Assembly: GCA_031841125.1 (NCBI GenBank)
Contig: CM063111.1
Location: 39,506,955-39,570,954 of the forward strand
DNA from: Acanthococcus lagerstroemiae
Taxonomy: Eukaryota; Arthropoda; Insecta; Hemiptera; Eriococcidae
DNA length: 64,000 nucleotides
Reading direction: 5' to 3'
Program-made: the position numbers and the translations under genes
Part shown: positions 46,467-58,990 of the stretch, one piece after another
How the letters are laid out: the number at the start of each line of letters is the position of its first letter
Numbering within the stretch: the stretch's first letter is position 1
The notes under the pieces: model-generated
Told to the model about the DNA's origin: nothing
Database searches by the model: none
The model's input: the letters and a program-made list of their open reading frames with translations, nothing else

Positions 46467-48200
46467 TATTTTAATTTTGCATATTATTTTTTCATTGTAC
46501 TGAAAAATTCAAAGTGTATAGTTTCGTATTATATGTTTTTATAAATACTTGATGCAAAGGAGTTATTTGAACCCGCGAGTTACTTGTGAAAAAATACATC
46601 AGAGGTAGTTTCAGTGCTGTCGTTGAATTTGCAAGTTTTACTGGCTTGACTAGCACTTTGTATACCAGAGAGCACACCCAGCGTAGGTCTTCACGAATAT
46701 TTCCAAAATGATACAAAAGACATTTTATATCAGGTGTGTTTTCGTGATTTTCTCAAATAGTTATAATTTAGGATCAAAAGGATCACAGAAACTCGTTTGA
46801 TCTGACAATCAAGAAGACCAAAATTTGATGTCACTAAAGATCATCCGAATATTTTCAACGATCTTCGTGAATTTAAAAAATCTTATGTAATTTTTATTTT
46901 TCCCCCGTTTTTAATGCCCTCATACTATTTCAAAGTCCCCGAATCGGATGAAAACCAATGGAGATTGCTAATTTTGTCATACTTAATGAGGAAAAATAGT
47001 TCATTTGATATCTCTTATAACTGGAAAGTACAGTCGAGGGAGGAAGGATTTTTGTTATTTTTTAAGAAACAAGATCTTACTATTTCAATATATTCAGTTT
47101 GGTTCCCTCACAGGCGTGCCATGGTTTTCGGGGCCTCCGCAATCTTATTCTTTTGGGGCTCTAATACTTTGCTTTCATACGAATCTTATTTTTACTACAT
47201 TTTGTCGGAATCACGGTCCTCCGTTCCCTTGCCTCTGGTTGCTCCCGTGGAAATGAAAAATCAGTGCCTCTATCATTGGCACTACAGCGATGGTTCGAGT
47301 AATGCGAAGAAAAAATGATATGATTACTGTACACTCGATACTTTATTAAATTTTCCCGAATGCTGCGAGGCGTGATTACACCCTAAATATAGTGAACGTC
47401 GAACCGACCATTTGTATTGGTACCTCGTCTCCGTGCCACCTATCCCCAACTTACTACCGTTACTTTCATTTTCACTTTTCATCTATACTCGGTTCAATAA
47501 TTCCTTTCGTTCTTGTAGGAAAAACACATGGAGTTTTGACTTTTGTTCCAGACCCCGTAAATTGAACAATAGAACATTTGCTATCGGATTCAGCTTGTGA
47601 CATTGATAAATAAGTTTTTTGCTTTCAACTCTTAGATTTTAATAAAATGTTCAACTTTCTGAAATTACAGGCCCTAGGTCAAACAGAGAATCTAGTAAAA
47701 ACAGAATAGTCATTGATATTCGAAATTCAACGTTTGCTACCGACTTTCAGATTTTCGAAATGTCTTCCACATTTCAGCTTTGTTTCAACCTTTCAGGTAA
47801 CGTTCGATACTCGGCTTGAAACCTTCGGCTTTTGACTGACTAGTCTCTGACAGGAGTCCAGGGTACTTCATTTTCAGAAACGGAATTCGACTTTCAGTTT
47901 GGGGAGATGGAGAAGAGAAATTGGCCGACAAATATTTTTTAAAAACCAAAAATTCGCCGACAACATTTTTAAAAAATTGAAAATTTGCCGATTTTTTAAT
48001 CGAAATATTTTTTAATTAAAAAAATAATAATAAATAAACATTCATAACAAATGAAAAATTCAAATGAACAGTTTCAACATTCGCCGACTGCCAAATTATT
48101 GAAGGGATGTTTCAACCCCCACACCTATAGTTTCGCCCCTGCACATGCTGCAGTATCGTTGGTCGCAGTTTTATCATTAGCAATGACATTTAAACATTCA
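46467..48200. other. TBL3 3' flank with no recognised gene
   Basis: Contains the TBL3 3' UTR of unknown length and unassigned DNA. A 134-codon open frame (46914-47318, plus) has no recognisable domain, and I do not call it a gene. The stretch 47900-48030 is AT-rich with repeated AATTTGCCGA phrases. Confidence 0.4.
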
Positions 48201-49244
48201 AAAAGTTCAAGCATGATTTGCTGCTCCATCGAGTTACATTTTCATAGCTTGGAGCGAGATTCATCCTCGGAGGTGATTTTAATGCCAAACATACCTGGGG
48301 CTTCAGGCTCAACAATCCAAAAAGGCGCGAATTCCTCAAAGCCATCAGTACAGCTAATCTGGAAGTTGCGACCTCTCGCAGGCCTACTTCTGGCCAATAG
48401 ATCCATATAAACCTGATCTGTTGGACTTCTACGTGCTCCGCGGTGTCCCGACAACACACATCTGGGCTGAGAACATCCTGGACTTAACATCTGACCACGT
48501 CCCAATCATGCTGTCAATCAGTTCTACAATTGTCACCCGATCAGCTAAACAGATGCTGTACAACAAATCGAATAGGACCTGTTTCGAACAATGGTTGACT
48601 CACAACTTTAAATCTCTCGACCGCGCACGCCCCCCGCCGAAATCGACTCCCTGGTGGAGACCTCTACCGCACTTCTCCAAACAGCAGCGAAAGAGGGAAC
48701 GAATAGTCGAATTTCCAAAAGAAGTACGAAATATGATCCTTCACAAGCGCAAGGCTCACAAAACGTGGCACCGCACCAGAAACCCTGCTGACAAAACTAT
48801 TCTCAATAAGCTGACTTGTGACCTCACACGTCGACTCAGTGAATTCAAAAACAAAAAATTTCACAGTTATGTTGCCCATCTGGACTCTACGGTGAAGTCC
48901 GACTATACCCCGTGAAAGGCATGTCGTTGGATTCGGTCTCCGCAGGTACAGATTCCTTCTCTGAGAACGGTATCGGGCGCTTGGGCACGAAGCGACGAGG
49001 AAATTGCTGAGACGTTTGCTGACCATCTGAGTGCGACATTTGTTCCAAATGATACGCCAACTCGGATCCACTGCAATCCTGTATCAGTGGAAGCAGCGGC
49101 ACCAATTGGCCTTTAGTCCTAAGATGCAAAGAAGAAAAAAGCTCCGGGTAGCGATCTACTCACTAGTCAACTACACTGCGAGAACTCTTACACAAAAGGC
49201 TCTACTGCAGCTGACAACCATTTACAGTGCAGTACTGGAAATTC

Positions 49245-50673
49245 CGAAATCAACAATTATCGGCCGATCAGCCTGAGCTCAAATATTGGTAAAGCATTTT
49301 TTATGAAAATTGTAAAAAACCGAATATATAACATTTTGGACTGCCAACAAGCAGTGGAACAGGCAGGGTTTAGGAAAAACTTTAGCACGATAGATTATAT
49401 ACAAACGCTAAGCCAACTTTTGGAAAAAACAAGGGAATTCAATATAAAAATGGCGATAATGTTCATAGACTTTAATAAAGCTTTCGATTCCCTCTTTCAC
49501 GATAAAATTTGGATTGCTTTGGCACAACAGGGGGTCCCGAGTAAAATTATAAAAATTTTGGAAAAATTATATGGTAATTCCAATGCTAAAATCAAACTAG
49601 ACAAAGAAAGCGATGTATTTCCCATTAAACGCGGGATAAAGCAAGGTGACTCACTCTCCCCTAATATTTTTAACGCGGTACTAAAACACATCTTTCGGCA
49701 ATTAGACTGGCAGGGAAGGGGAATAAAAATCAAAATGAGAAACAACAATCTATATCAATTCAAAACTATTAGCAACCTAAGGTTCGCAGATGGCATTGCG
49801 ATTATTGCTAAAAACGGCGATGAGCTGAGAATTATGGCGGAAGATTTGAGGAGAGTTAGCGCGGAAGTTGGCCTGTCCATCAACCAGGAAAAAACGAAAA
49901 TAATAACGAATATCGAGAACCTAGGCGTAATTAAAATTAACAATAAGGATATAGAAGTAGTTTCAGAATACAAATACCTAGGCCAGACACTCTCAATAGA
50001 TAACAAAACAGAAAAAGAAATAAAAATTAGTAGGGCAAACGCTTGGAGGGCCTTTTGGGCGCAAAGCAAAATATTGAAAAGCAAGATGAAGTTAGACACA
50101 AAAATCAGAATGTGGGAAAGTACTATCGCACCTGTCCTCACCTACGGGACCCAGACCTGGGCAACTACCCAAAAACAAGAAAAAAAGATTCAAACGACAC
50201 AAAATTCCATGCTTAGAAGCATTCTGAAATTAAAAATTAAAGACCATGTTAAAATAGAAGAAATAGTCAGTCAAACTAAAGCCAAAAATATCTGAGCAGC
50301 CATTAAAAAACTAAAATGGAATTATGCGGGATACTTGGCTAGGGAAAACGTAATGAAATGGAATAGAATTCTAACGATGTGGGTCCCGCACCAGGGCTAT
50401 AGAAACAAGGGGAGACCGGTCAAGCGGTGGGCCGACGAGTTGGTCCAAGAAATCGGAGGTCATTGGCCGTCGGTAGCAAAGGACAGAGTGAAATGGAGGG
50501 ATGCGACGGAGAGCTATATCCGAAAAAGGGTAGCCGAAGGAGAAGTCAGTGTGGGGTGGGTTCACCCACCTAAATAACTAAAATGTAAAATCGAATATCT
50601 ATATAGTGTGTATATGGCTCCTTATTGGGCTAAGCATTATAATAAAAAATAATAATAATAAAATTAAAAAAAA
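49245..50673 (+). mobile_element. 5'-truncated RTE-clade LINE inserted in the Jockey element
   Basis: Flanked by an 11-bp duplication, ACTGGAAATTC, at 49234-49244 and 50674-50684, with an A-rich 3' tail. The frame starts in the RT (NNYRPISLSSNIGK) and runs to a stop near 50577 with one in-frame TGA at 50293-50295. RT motifs: EQAGFRKNFSTIDYIQTL, FIDFNKAFDSLFHDK, RGIKQGDSLSPNIFN, then RFADGIAI. The catalytic FADD is FADG, so this copy is inactive. The tail ending GWVHPPK is RTE-like. It is far less decayed than the Jockey host, so the insertion is younger. Confidence 0.88.
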
Positions 50674-51787
50674 ACTGGAAATTCGGTATTTTCCAGCGGC
50701 ATGGAAGAAGACCAACGTAGGTAATCATGATTTGCAAACCTGACATACCAAAGGACATCCCATCCTCGTATAGGCAAATTTTACTGCTGCCTGTGCTGGG
50801 TAAGCTTTTTGAAAAGCTTCTTCTACAGAAACTGGAGCTAATACTAGAAGAAAACTGCCTAATACCATCCTTCTAGTTTGGATTTTGACAGAAGCGTTCA
50901 ACGATTGATCAGGCGCTAGCTGTGCTGCAGAAAGCCAGTGCTGCCCTCGAAGAGTGCATCAAATACTGATGCGCGGTATTTTTGGATGTTGCGCAGGCAT
51001 TCGACCGGGTCTGGCATGAGGGCCTCCTCCAAAAACTGCAGGCGGTACTTCCACTTTCTTATTGCCAATTACTGCAGTCGTACTTGGCGGACAGAAAATT
51101 CAGAGTCCAATCTGGGGCTGCCCAGTCACCATGGAAACCGGTCCAGGCAGACGTTCCGCAGGGCAGCGTGCTGGGTCCCATTTTATATGTTTTATATACA
51201 CCTGATATTCCAGTTTCCCCAGCTGTATCCAATCTGGTGTTTGCTGATAATACAGCTCTTTTGTCGACATCACACAATCTATAAACAGCTACTCAAGCAG
51301 TCCAGACCCACATGAACCGCATCTCCAAGTGGTCACAACGCTGGAAAATACGAGTCAATCCAGCCAATCAACGCATATCAACTTCACTATGCGCTATTCA
51401 GTCGACCCCTCCCCCATCTTTGCTCGTGAAGAGAGAATCCCCTCAAAATGGGAAGTTAAATACTTGGAACTCCATTTCGATCGTCACCTCACTTAGTCGG
51501 CCCACATTCGAGTCAAACGCGACCAATTCAGGAAGAGAGCAAAATCCTTTTACAGGCTACTCGGTCCACGCTCTCCAGTTTCACTCGAGAATACGAGGCT
51601 TCTTTCTCTATCTTTCGGTATTAAAGCCTATCTGGTTGTATGGTCTCCAGTTATGGGGCCGAGCTAGCGCCTCCAACATCCAGAAAGTCCAGCAACGCAA
51701 ACGTAATCCTACGAACAATTTCAAATGCTCATCGCTACACTAGAAACGATGACCTACATCGAGACCTCCCCGGCTGCACTCGAGTTC

Positions 51788-52486
51788 CGTCCGAAGTGGG
51801 AAATGAAGGGGGTAGTACAACTGAGTTCCGTCCGACAGTAAGCGACGAATTCCGTCCGCGAAAAATTTGGAATTCCGTCCGGAGACATTTGGAATTCCGT
51901 CCCCTTAAAAAAGGTGTATAGCCTACTTATCCAGCAAACGCAAGTATCTCAGACTCGCATGTATCATCTTGTCCGTTGCAGGTGTCTGTATGCATGCGCA
52001 ATACGTTTCAGAAAATAAAGTTAGTAATCGGGTTGGAATGACCCTGTCGAGTGTTGCATTTCGCGAAATCATGACGTCTCATATCGATCTTAACATGTTT
52101 AGTGAAAAGGGAAAAGAACTAAAAAATGCTTCTTTGAATGTATATGACCGCATGACAACTAGTAAGAAGGAGCAGTTCCTGTTGGTGAACGATAACTCGA
52201 GTAATATTGTGATTTTCTCAACCGAACAAAATTTAAAGTTCTTGTGTTCATGTGAGCAGGTTTTTGTAGATGGGACATTCAAATGTACTCCAAAATTGTT
52301 TACGTAGCTTTTCATACATTCGATATGTACGTTACATGTTGCAACAGGTTACAGCACTACTGGACGGAAATCGGAAGTACACGGGCCGCAATTCGCAAGT
52401 ATGTGGGACGGAATTCGATACCATGGGACGCAACCCCATGAATTACTTGGGACGGAACTCGATTGAAAATTGTGAAAATGGACTCA
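51788..52486 (+). mobile_element. MULE-like DNA transposon nested in the Jockey element
   Basis: Bounded by ACTCGAGTTC at 51778-51787 and 52487-52496, a possible 9-10-bp duplication. The left 120 bp has five copies of GAATTCCGTCC/GAGTTCCGTCC; the right 140 bp has their complements (GGACGGAATTC, GGACGGAACTC). The frame 51969-52307 encodes CEQVFVDGTFKCTPKLF, matching the first catalytic segment of Mutator-like transposases. The rest of the transposase is deleted. Jockey coding text resumes just to the right. Confidence 0.78.
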
Positions 52487-52844
52487 ACTCGAGTTCTCCG
52501 AAGTATCCACAGTTGCGGACGAAGTGTCTCGTTTCACCGACAAATACGAGGACCGGCTCCACTCCCATATCAATCCAGCAGTATTGGAACTGCTGGACAA
52601 CTCACCTAGCATCCGCCGACGGGTAAAGCGACCGCGATATCTATTTTAAAAAAAATTAGTTCTATTCTTCTAACCTATAACTACTATATCTTGTTTTTGT
52701 AGCAATTGCCCGCTATCCTACACAAATAGTTACATTTATTACTTGATACTCGGTCTGGTAGTAGTGGTAATAATAAAACGATGAAAAAATAATTGCCAGC
52801 CCCATCGTAGCTTTGACCAATTATATTCTTAGGATCTACATTAT

Positions 52845-53190
52845 TTTCCTTCACTATAGCTATAGCGTTTTTGCTGCTAAAACTTTTCCAGTAGTTTCTT
52901 TTGATGTAAAAATGGCTATTGAACGTTCAACGACTGCAGCTATCGCCAAATCCTTCAATATAACGAGCAAGCAATACTGTAGCTTCCATTTTACTGGAAT
53001 CTCGAGTACCGTCCACAATTATAGAATAATATTTTCCTGCTTAAATTCTATCACAAATTATCTTGATTACCATATCTCTCATTATACAAGCTAGTCGTAA
53101 CACTTTCGTAGGCTAAAAAATAGACACTTAATCTCTTTACTTTTTCTTTACATTCCTTCAGTTTTTATAAATATACTTGAGCGTTTGTAT
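52845..53190 (-). mobile_element. hAT (ZMYM1-like) transposase fragment
   Basis: Minus-strand translation gives KYYSIIVDGTRDSSKMEATV, LLARYIE and a following SKETTGKVL stretch with frame breaks. This is the start of the hAT RNase-H-like catalytic domain as in ZMYM1-like transposases. Only ~300 bp remain and no termini were found. It is opposite in strand to the hAT elements at 54.5-59.2 kb. Confidence 0.65.
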
Positions 53191-53196
53191 TAAGAG

Positions 53197-54075
53197 TAAA
53201 GGGGCCTAATATCGACCAGTTCCTAAATTCGACTATCAGCCGTTTTCGGCTCCTAAGGCCTCGACTTCCGCGGGGAAAAAATTTTTTTACTAATTTTTCA
53301 CAGACAAATCGAATGAGACCGAAATCATCGCTCTAAAGCCAATATTGGCGGAGATATTCGCAAAAAAAGATTTTGAGATGTCCAAAAATTTTTCAAGGCA
53401 TGATTTCAAATGTTGACTGTGTAAATGTGGTTTATCATAATTAAATTCGGTAACTTTTAATTAAAAGTGAAGATATCAAATTATATTGGTGCTCGATTGA
53501 TTTAAAGAATTTATTTCACGTAGGTAGTTATAATTTTTTTTCTCGAAGTTTCTTTCAAAAAGTTCCCTAAATTCGACCCCCACCTGTTTTTATCATTTCA
53601 TTACATTTTTTCATCTACATATTTATATCCACTAGTGAGGCCGAAAGAATCGAAAAGTCGACAAAAAGGGCCAGAAAAAGCAATGACGGATGCTGTCAGA
53701 TCGTCTCCGTGCATATGTGCTCAAATGTGAGTGCTTGGGGGATAAGGTTCCAATCTGCATTTGCAGGGACGAAACCATTATGGGAAGGGCCCAATAATTT
53801 GGCTGTCGGCAAACTTTGTTTATTTCATGGTTAAATTGTTACTTTTATTAATTTGGGGGTGGTCGATATTAGGCGCCCCTTTTTTCAATACCCAAATTTG
53901 ACAACTTTCAGAAAAAAATTCGGGAAAAATCGAAAAGAAAATTGGGGATTTGAAATTTTCGGGGGTAAAACTAGAATAGTTATATCTACATTTTGAGCCA
54001 TCAACGACCTTTCTATGCAAATTTGGGGCTGAGTAATTTGAAAAACAAAAATGGTTGTCGATATTCGGTACCTTA
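53197..54075. mobile_element. Possible TIR element with CCTAATATCGAC termini
   Basis: Left TAAAGGGGCCTAATATCGAC faces GGTCGATATTAGGCGCCCC (53861-53880) and GTCGATATTCGGTACCTTA (54056-54074). Either could be the right end, giving an element of ~690 or ~880 bp. CTAAATTCGAC words also occur inside (53224, 53570). A 112-codon minus-strand frame (54158-53820) is not recognised. Confidence 0.5.
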
Positions 54076-56652
54076 TACTTAGCTAAATGAGAAAATAGGT
54101 TAAAAAGTTTTCTTTTCGTATTTTCAGAACTTCGAAATCCCATCGTTTCTTGGGTCAACTGTCACTGTCCTGTAGTATTCTTTCGACTTTATGGCCGATG
54201 TTAGAGAATAGGGGTAGGGTTCAAAATTGAATTCAGGAAACCTCAAAGATTTTAGCTCGTAGAATATCATTTTCATGAGAAGGGGTCATTTTACATTTCA
54301 TCGGGGAGGGAGTGTTTCTCAGAAGCTTTAGGGGGTCACAGCAGCACTGTTTATTCTTATACATTCCCAACTGCCTTCCCAGAATTACTTTCTGGATCTG
54401 ACACTATGTAGAAAGTTGTGTTTTCCTATAATCATCCTATCTGATGGAAATATGACAATGAAATTTTCCAAGCTGTTAGGTACTGAATCCGTTTTGGTAT
54501 TACTCCGGCGTCAAGTTTAAAACTGTGACACCCATAGGCGGAGATAGGGAGGAGGCATGGGGCGGGGCGTGAGCCCCCCAAATATTGAAATAGTCCCCCC
54601 AAATTATTTCTTGTATGTCCAATCATCAATTACAAACGTTTCACTCAAAAAAATTCGTAATTACTCAATTTTCAAGCTATGAACTATACCTTGACAGATT
54701 TTCTACGTTGCTCAGACTACTAAAACTGTCTCTTATTACGAAAAATTATTATGCCATAACGGATCTCAAATAGCCAAGGAAAAAAGTATGCATACATTTT
54801 TTTTTTTTTGAACATTTTAATTCGTAAATAATGAAAAATTAATTTTTTTTTTATTTTCGCTGACAGAAAGTGATGTAGTTGTGCAGTTGGATAGCTATTA
54901 CCAAAGAGAACAGGCTAAAAAGAAAGAGTATGTAGGCAGGCAGATTCGATTTCATCCTTTATGTTGCCAGACAAGGTGTTTCTAAGAGGTCATCGCGAAA
55001 GTGAACAACAAGAATCCGAGAACAGAGGTAATTTCTTAGAACTTTGTGACTTATATGCAAAACGAAACGAACCTTTCAAAGAAATATACGATAAATATCA
55101 CAATTACACTAGTCACGATATTCAAAAAGAAATGATTTCCAACCTCAGTGATGAAATGCTTTCTAAAATAATAAAGGAAGTCAAAGACGCTGGTATGTTT
55201 GCGTTGATACTTGATGAAGCTAAGTGTCACAATCTCACAAACAACAACAGTTGAGTTTTTGTATAAGATATTGTACTGATGACGATATAAAAGAAAGATT
55301 TCTGCGATTCATAAATGTATCGAATTCTAAAGATGCTACTAGTCTTTTTGATGTTGTTGTTCAAAAATTGAAAGATTTGTGACTTGATAAAGTATTAATT
55401 GTTGCCCAGACATATGACGGAGCTAACGTAATGTCTGGAGGAAAAGGTGGATTACAAGCAAAAATTCTACCTGTTCATGAGTCCGCGATATATGTGCACT
55501 GTTACGCACACAAATTAGCACTTGTGGTTCGTAATACTTGCGATGATATTCCATCTTGCAAGAGATTTTTCAACACACTAGAATCATTATATTATGTGCA
55601 CTTTGCCGAACCAGGAAGTCATCACTATAGACTTGTTGGATGTAAAACTTTTTGAAATTACTCAGTTGAGTAACACCAGATGGATATGTCGATTTGCAAA
55701 CTACCACAAAGTGGTAAAACATTATCAAACCATAGTTGAAGCTCTAGAAAGGGAAATGCATGACAACTCTGATCTAAAATCTGTGACAGCCAGCGGAATT
55801 TTGACTGCAATGAAGAAACATGATTTTATTGCTCATCTTATTATATTAACAAAAATTCTATCGACTATAAACATGCTGAGTTTGAAATTCCAACAAGAGG
55901 ATAGGACGTTAGGAAAAGCAGTTGAATTTATAAGAAGAACTCTACATGTTCTGGAAGAAGATCGAAATAATGAAACACATTTCAATAAAATTTGGAAAGA
56001 AATTGGAAATCTCTATGAAATTGCTGGAATTCAAGTAATATAGTTCCTTCGGCATCAGAAGTCACTGGTTCCTCTAGTACTGCTCCTAAACGAAAAAGAC
56101 CCTCGAAAATCTCAAGTAAATTGGACGATTTTGTGGTAACTTCTGCACGTGGACATAAAGATGATATCATTGATGATAAAAAATCATGCAGAATTAAAGT
56201 ATACTACCAAATTTATGATAACGTCATCGGACAGTTCAAATCACGTTTTTCGGATGAAAGTTTAATAATAGCGAGGGCGATCGATTCGTTCTTGGATTTT
56301 AATTACCTATAATGATGCTCTTCCTTTCATAAACCATTACAAATCGTCAGTTAGCATCGCAATCAATGAAGACCTATTGCAATCAGAATTGAAGATTTTA
56401 CCTTACTCCTAACGAAAGAGTTGATCCAGTTAAACTTATTTTTGAAAATAAAAAAATCGCACCAAACGCGTATATTCTTACCAAAATATCTGCAACAATA
56501 CCAATTTCGAGCGCTACTGCGGAACGGTCTTTTTCAGGTACATATTTGCAGTTAAAAATTATAAGAAAGCTTCTTTTTAAAAACTTAACTTACCTACCTA
56601 TCAATTTTTGCTGTTTTTTAGCTATGCGACGAATCAAAACGTGATTGAGAAC

Positions 56653-58821
56653 CAGGGCCGGATTTACGAATAGGCAAAGAAGGCATTTGCCTACGACGAA
56701 AGCTATTAGGCGCCACTCGTTTCATCGGCGCTACTCGAATTCTCACGAAATTTTGAAATTGATTTTTGAAAATAGTGATGGACGAGTGTGTGCTTCAGCA
56801 AATTTTGAATGAAGTGAAAGAGGCAAAATATTTTTCTCTCATTGCAGACTCAACTCCTGATTGTGCCCACATTGATCAATTAACAATTGTGCTGAGATAT
56901 ATAAAAATGAAAGGCTATATGCCAGTTGAAAGGTTCTTGGGATTTTTGTACCTATTAAGGGACACAAATCGTCACAACTAGAGAATACCATCATTGAATG
57001 TTTGGAAAAACACGCTATTGATTTAAAAAATTGTCGCAGTCAGTGCTCTGATAACGCTTCAGATATGGCTGGAAAGTACACAGGTTTGCAAGCGAGAATA
57101 AAAACTCAGGAGAGGATAGAAAATGGAAAAATTACTGTGGAAGTGGTTGAAGCGCTGAAACAGGATAAGGATAGCAAGAGAAAGCTGGATATATTTTTCA
57201 ACATCACTTGCAATTTTTATACCTTGCTCGACACATTCGCTCAATTTAGTTGGAACTTTCTGCGCCAGTGTATGTTTACTTTCCATTGAGTATTTCGCAT
57301 TTTTACAATTGGTGTATAACTTTTTTGCTCGCTCTCCCTCTCGCTGGAGCCAATTATTACAAGTTTTCAAGAATATGGGAAGACTTCTGAAGTGTCCAAA
57401 GACCTTATCAATGACTCGCTGGTCTTGTCGATATGATGCTTCTTCTGCTGTTTTGAACAGATATTCCCCTCTAGTTTCGGGTTTAGAAGAGATTAAGAAT
57501 GATGAGAGCCAGGATAAGGAGACCCAATTTCAAACTAATAATATTCTAAAGAAGCTCCTTTCTCCAACAACTCACTTTATGATGATTTTATGGACAAAAA
57601 TACTGAAAAGGCTGAATGAGACGAATATAACTTTACAAAAAGTCAACATATCTCTGAAGACTTCGAGTGAATTATATGAATCTTTGTAATTATATTTTCA
57701 AGACTTGAGAGGACGATATCAATGAGTTAATTTCAAAGATGAACACAACATTCCATACTTCTCTTGATATGACTGTGCCGGATGAAGGTGATTCTAATCA
57801 GGGTGGAACTAGAGCGCCCAGAATTCGAAGGACTAAAAGGTTTCATGATAGGCATACTGGACCGAGGTCAAAAAAATGGAAGTGGAAGGTTTCAACGTGA
57901 TTATTGATAATTTGATCAACGAGATGGAGCGGAGGAAGAAAGCTTACAATGATATAAATGATAACTTTGAATTTCTTTTCAATTTCGGAAAAAGCGATGA
58001 ACATAACGAGGAATTAAGGAAAAGTGCAAAACATTTTTCAGAATTTTGTGATGTCGATGTACCCAATGACATACTTGAGGAAGCAATTCGAGTTTTTTTG
58101 CAGAGTCAAAATCCTAAAAGTCCTCTTAAATCGGATCCCTTGGAAAATTTCCAGTGTAGGTATCACAAAAAATAATTTGATGTCCTCCTTTCCAAACATA
58201 TTTATTGCTTATCAAATCTTCTTAACATTACCAGCCAGCAACTGTTCTGGGGAAAGGAGTTTTTCAGCTTTGAAACGTATCAAAAATTACCTAAGGAATA
58301 CGCTGAGTCAGATTAAAACTTCATATCTCTCGTTGTTGCACATTGAGTCTAAATTGACCGAAGAATATGATTTTAATCAGATTATTGATGTATTTGTTGC
58401 CAAAAAAGCCAGAAAGAAATCTTTCTAGAGTGTTTTGCACCATATTTCAAAGTAAAAATACGGTTGGCCGTCTATCACAATATGATTGGTGACTCTTTTC
58501 ATTATTTGTTTTTGTATTATTATATTTTTCTATCATTTACTCGTGCATTATTGGTGAATTTTCATTACCTACTTATTACCAAACTTGTGATTTTGTTTAT
58601 AACCTACAATTGTTTCTTATTTTTATTCTCGTCATATACCTAGTACGTATATACTTTCATTTTCATTTGTTCAATTATTATCATAAGTTTAATCTTTAGT
58701 CTCGCTATCTAGTTTTTGGTTCATCAATCATCAACATAATTTTTTTGTAGTTTTTTAAATTTCCTGATTCCTCTAATACATGATCATATTATTCATATTT
58801 CAAGATTGATTAATCAGAACA

Positions 58822-58867
<46 letters not shown>

Positions 58868-58990
58868 AATAAAGACATTTTTTCCCACGAAAAAATTTTA
58901 AGAAGGGGGGGGGGCAGATTTCAAGGTGAAAATTCTTGGGCGCCGCCTTCTGTTTTGCCTACGAAGCCACAGAAGGTAAATCCGGCCCTG
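56653..58990 (+). mobile_element. Inner hAT transposon inserted in the outer hAT transposase
   Basis: Perfect 15-bp termini CAGGGCCGGATTTAC / GTAAATCCGGCCCTG. Flanks TTGAGAAC and TTGAGGCT share five of eight bases. Transposase pieces: IVMDECVLQQILNEVKEAKY, CSDNASDMAGKYTGLQARI, TLSMTRWSCRYDASS and a near-intact C-terminal dimerisation block, CSGERSFSALKRIKNYLRN to KKARKKSF (stop ~58428). The N-terminal zinc-finger region is missing and the frame shifts several times. A (GA)n tract lies near the right end. Confidence 0.9.
58829..58862. repeat. (GA)n microsatellite
   Basis: About 17 GA dinucleotides in the 3' non-coding part of the inner hAT element, followed ~45 bp later by a G9-10 tract. Confidence 0.9.

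Larger units (their letters stand above)
48250..52790 (+). mobile_element. Decayed Jockey-clade LINE carrying two nested insertions
   Basis: Segments in order: endonuclease (GGDFNAKHTWGFRLNNPKRR near 48275; LTSDHVPIMLS near 48490), linker to 49230, then after the nested RTE RYFPAAWK, RT motifs AFDRVWHEGLLQKL (~51000) and PQGSVLGPILYVLYTPDI (~51150), the catalytic box VFADNT near 51240, C-terminal pieces, and after the MULE-like insertion VSRFTDKYEDRLHSHINP and LLDNSPSIRRRVKRPRYL near 52615. This follows Jockey ORF2. There are many frameshifts and stops, and the catalytic FADD is FADN. The 3' end is an A/T-rich tail near 52760-52790. Confidence 0.85.

Noticed and set aside
46914..47318. 134-codon plus-strand open frame
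   Set aside because: No family features and ends in simple sequence; may be chance.
53820..54158. 112-codon minus-strand open frame
   Set aside because: Overlaps the end region of a putative TIR element and has no recognisable domain.
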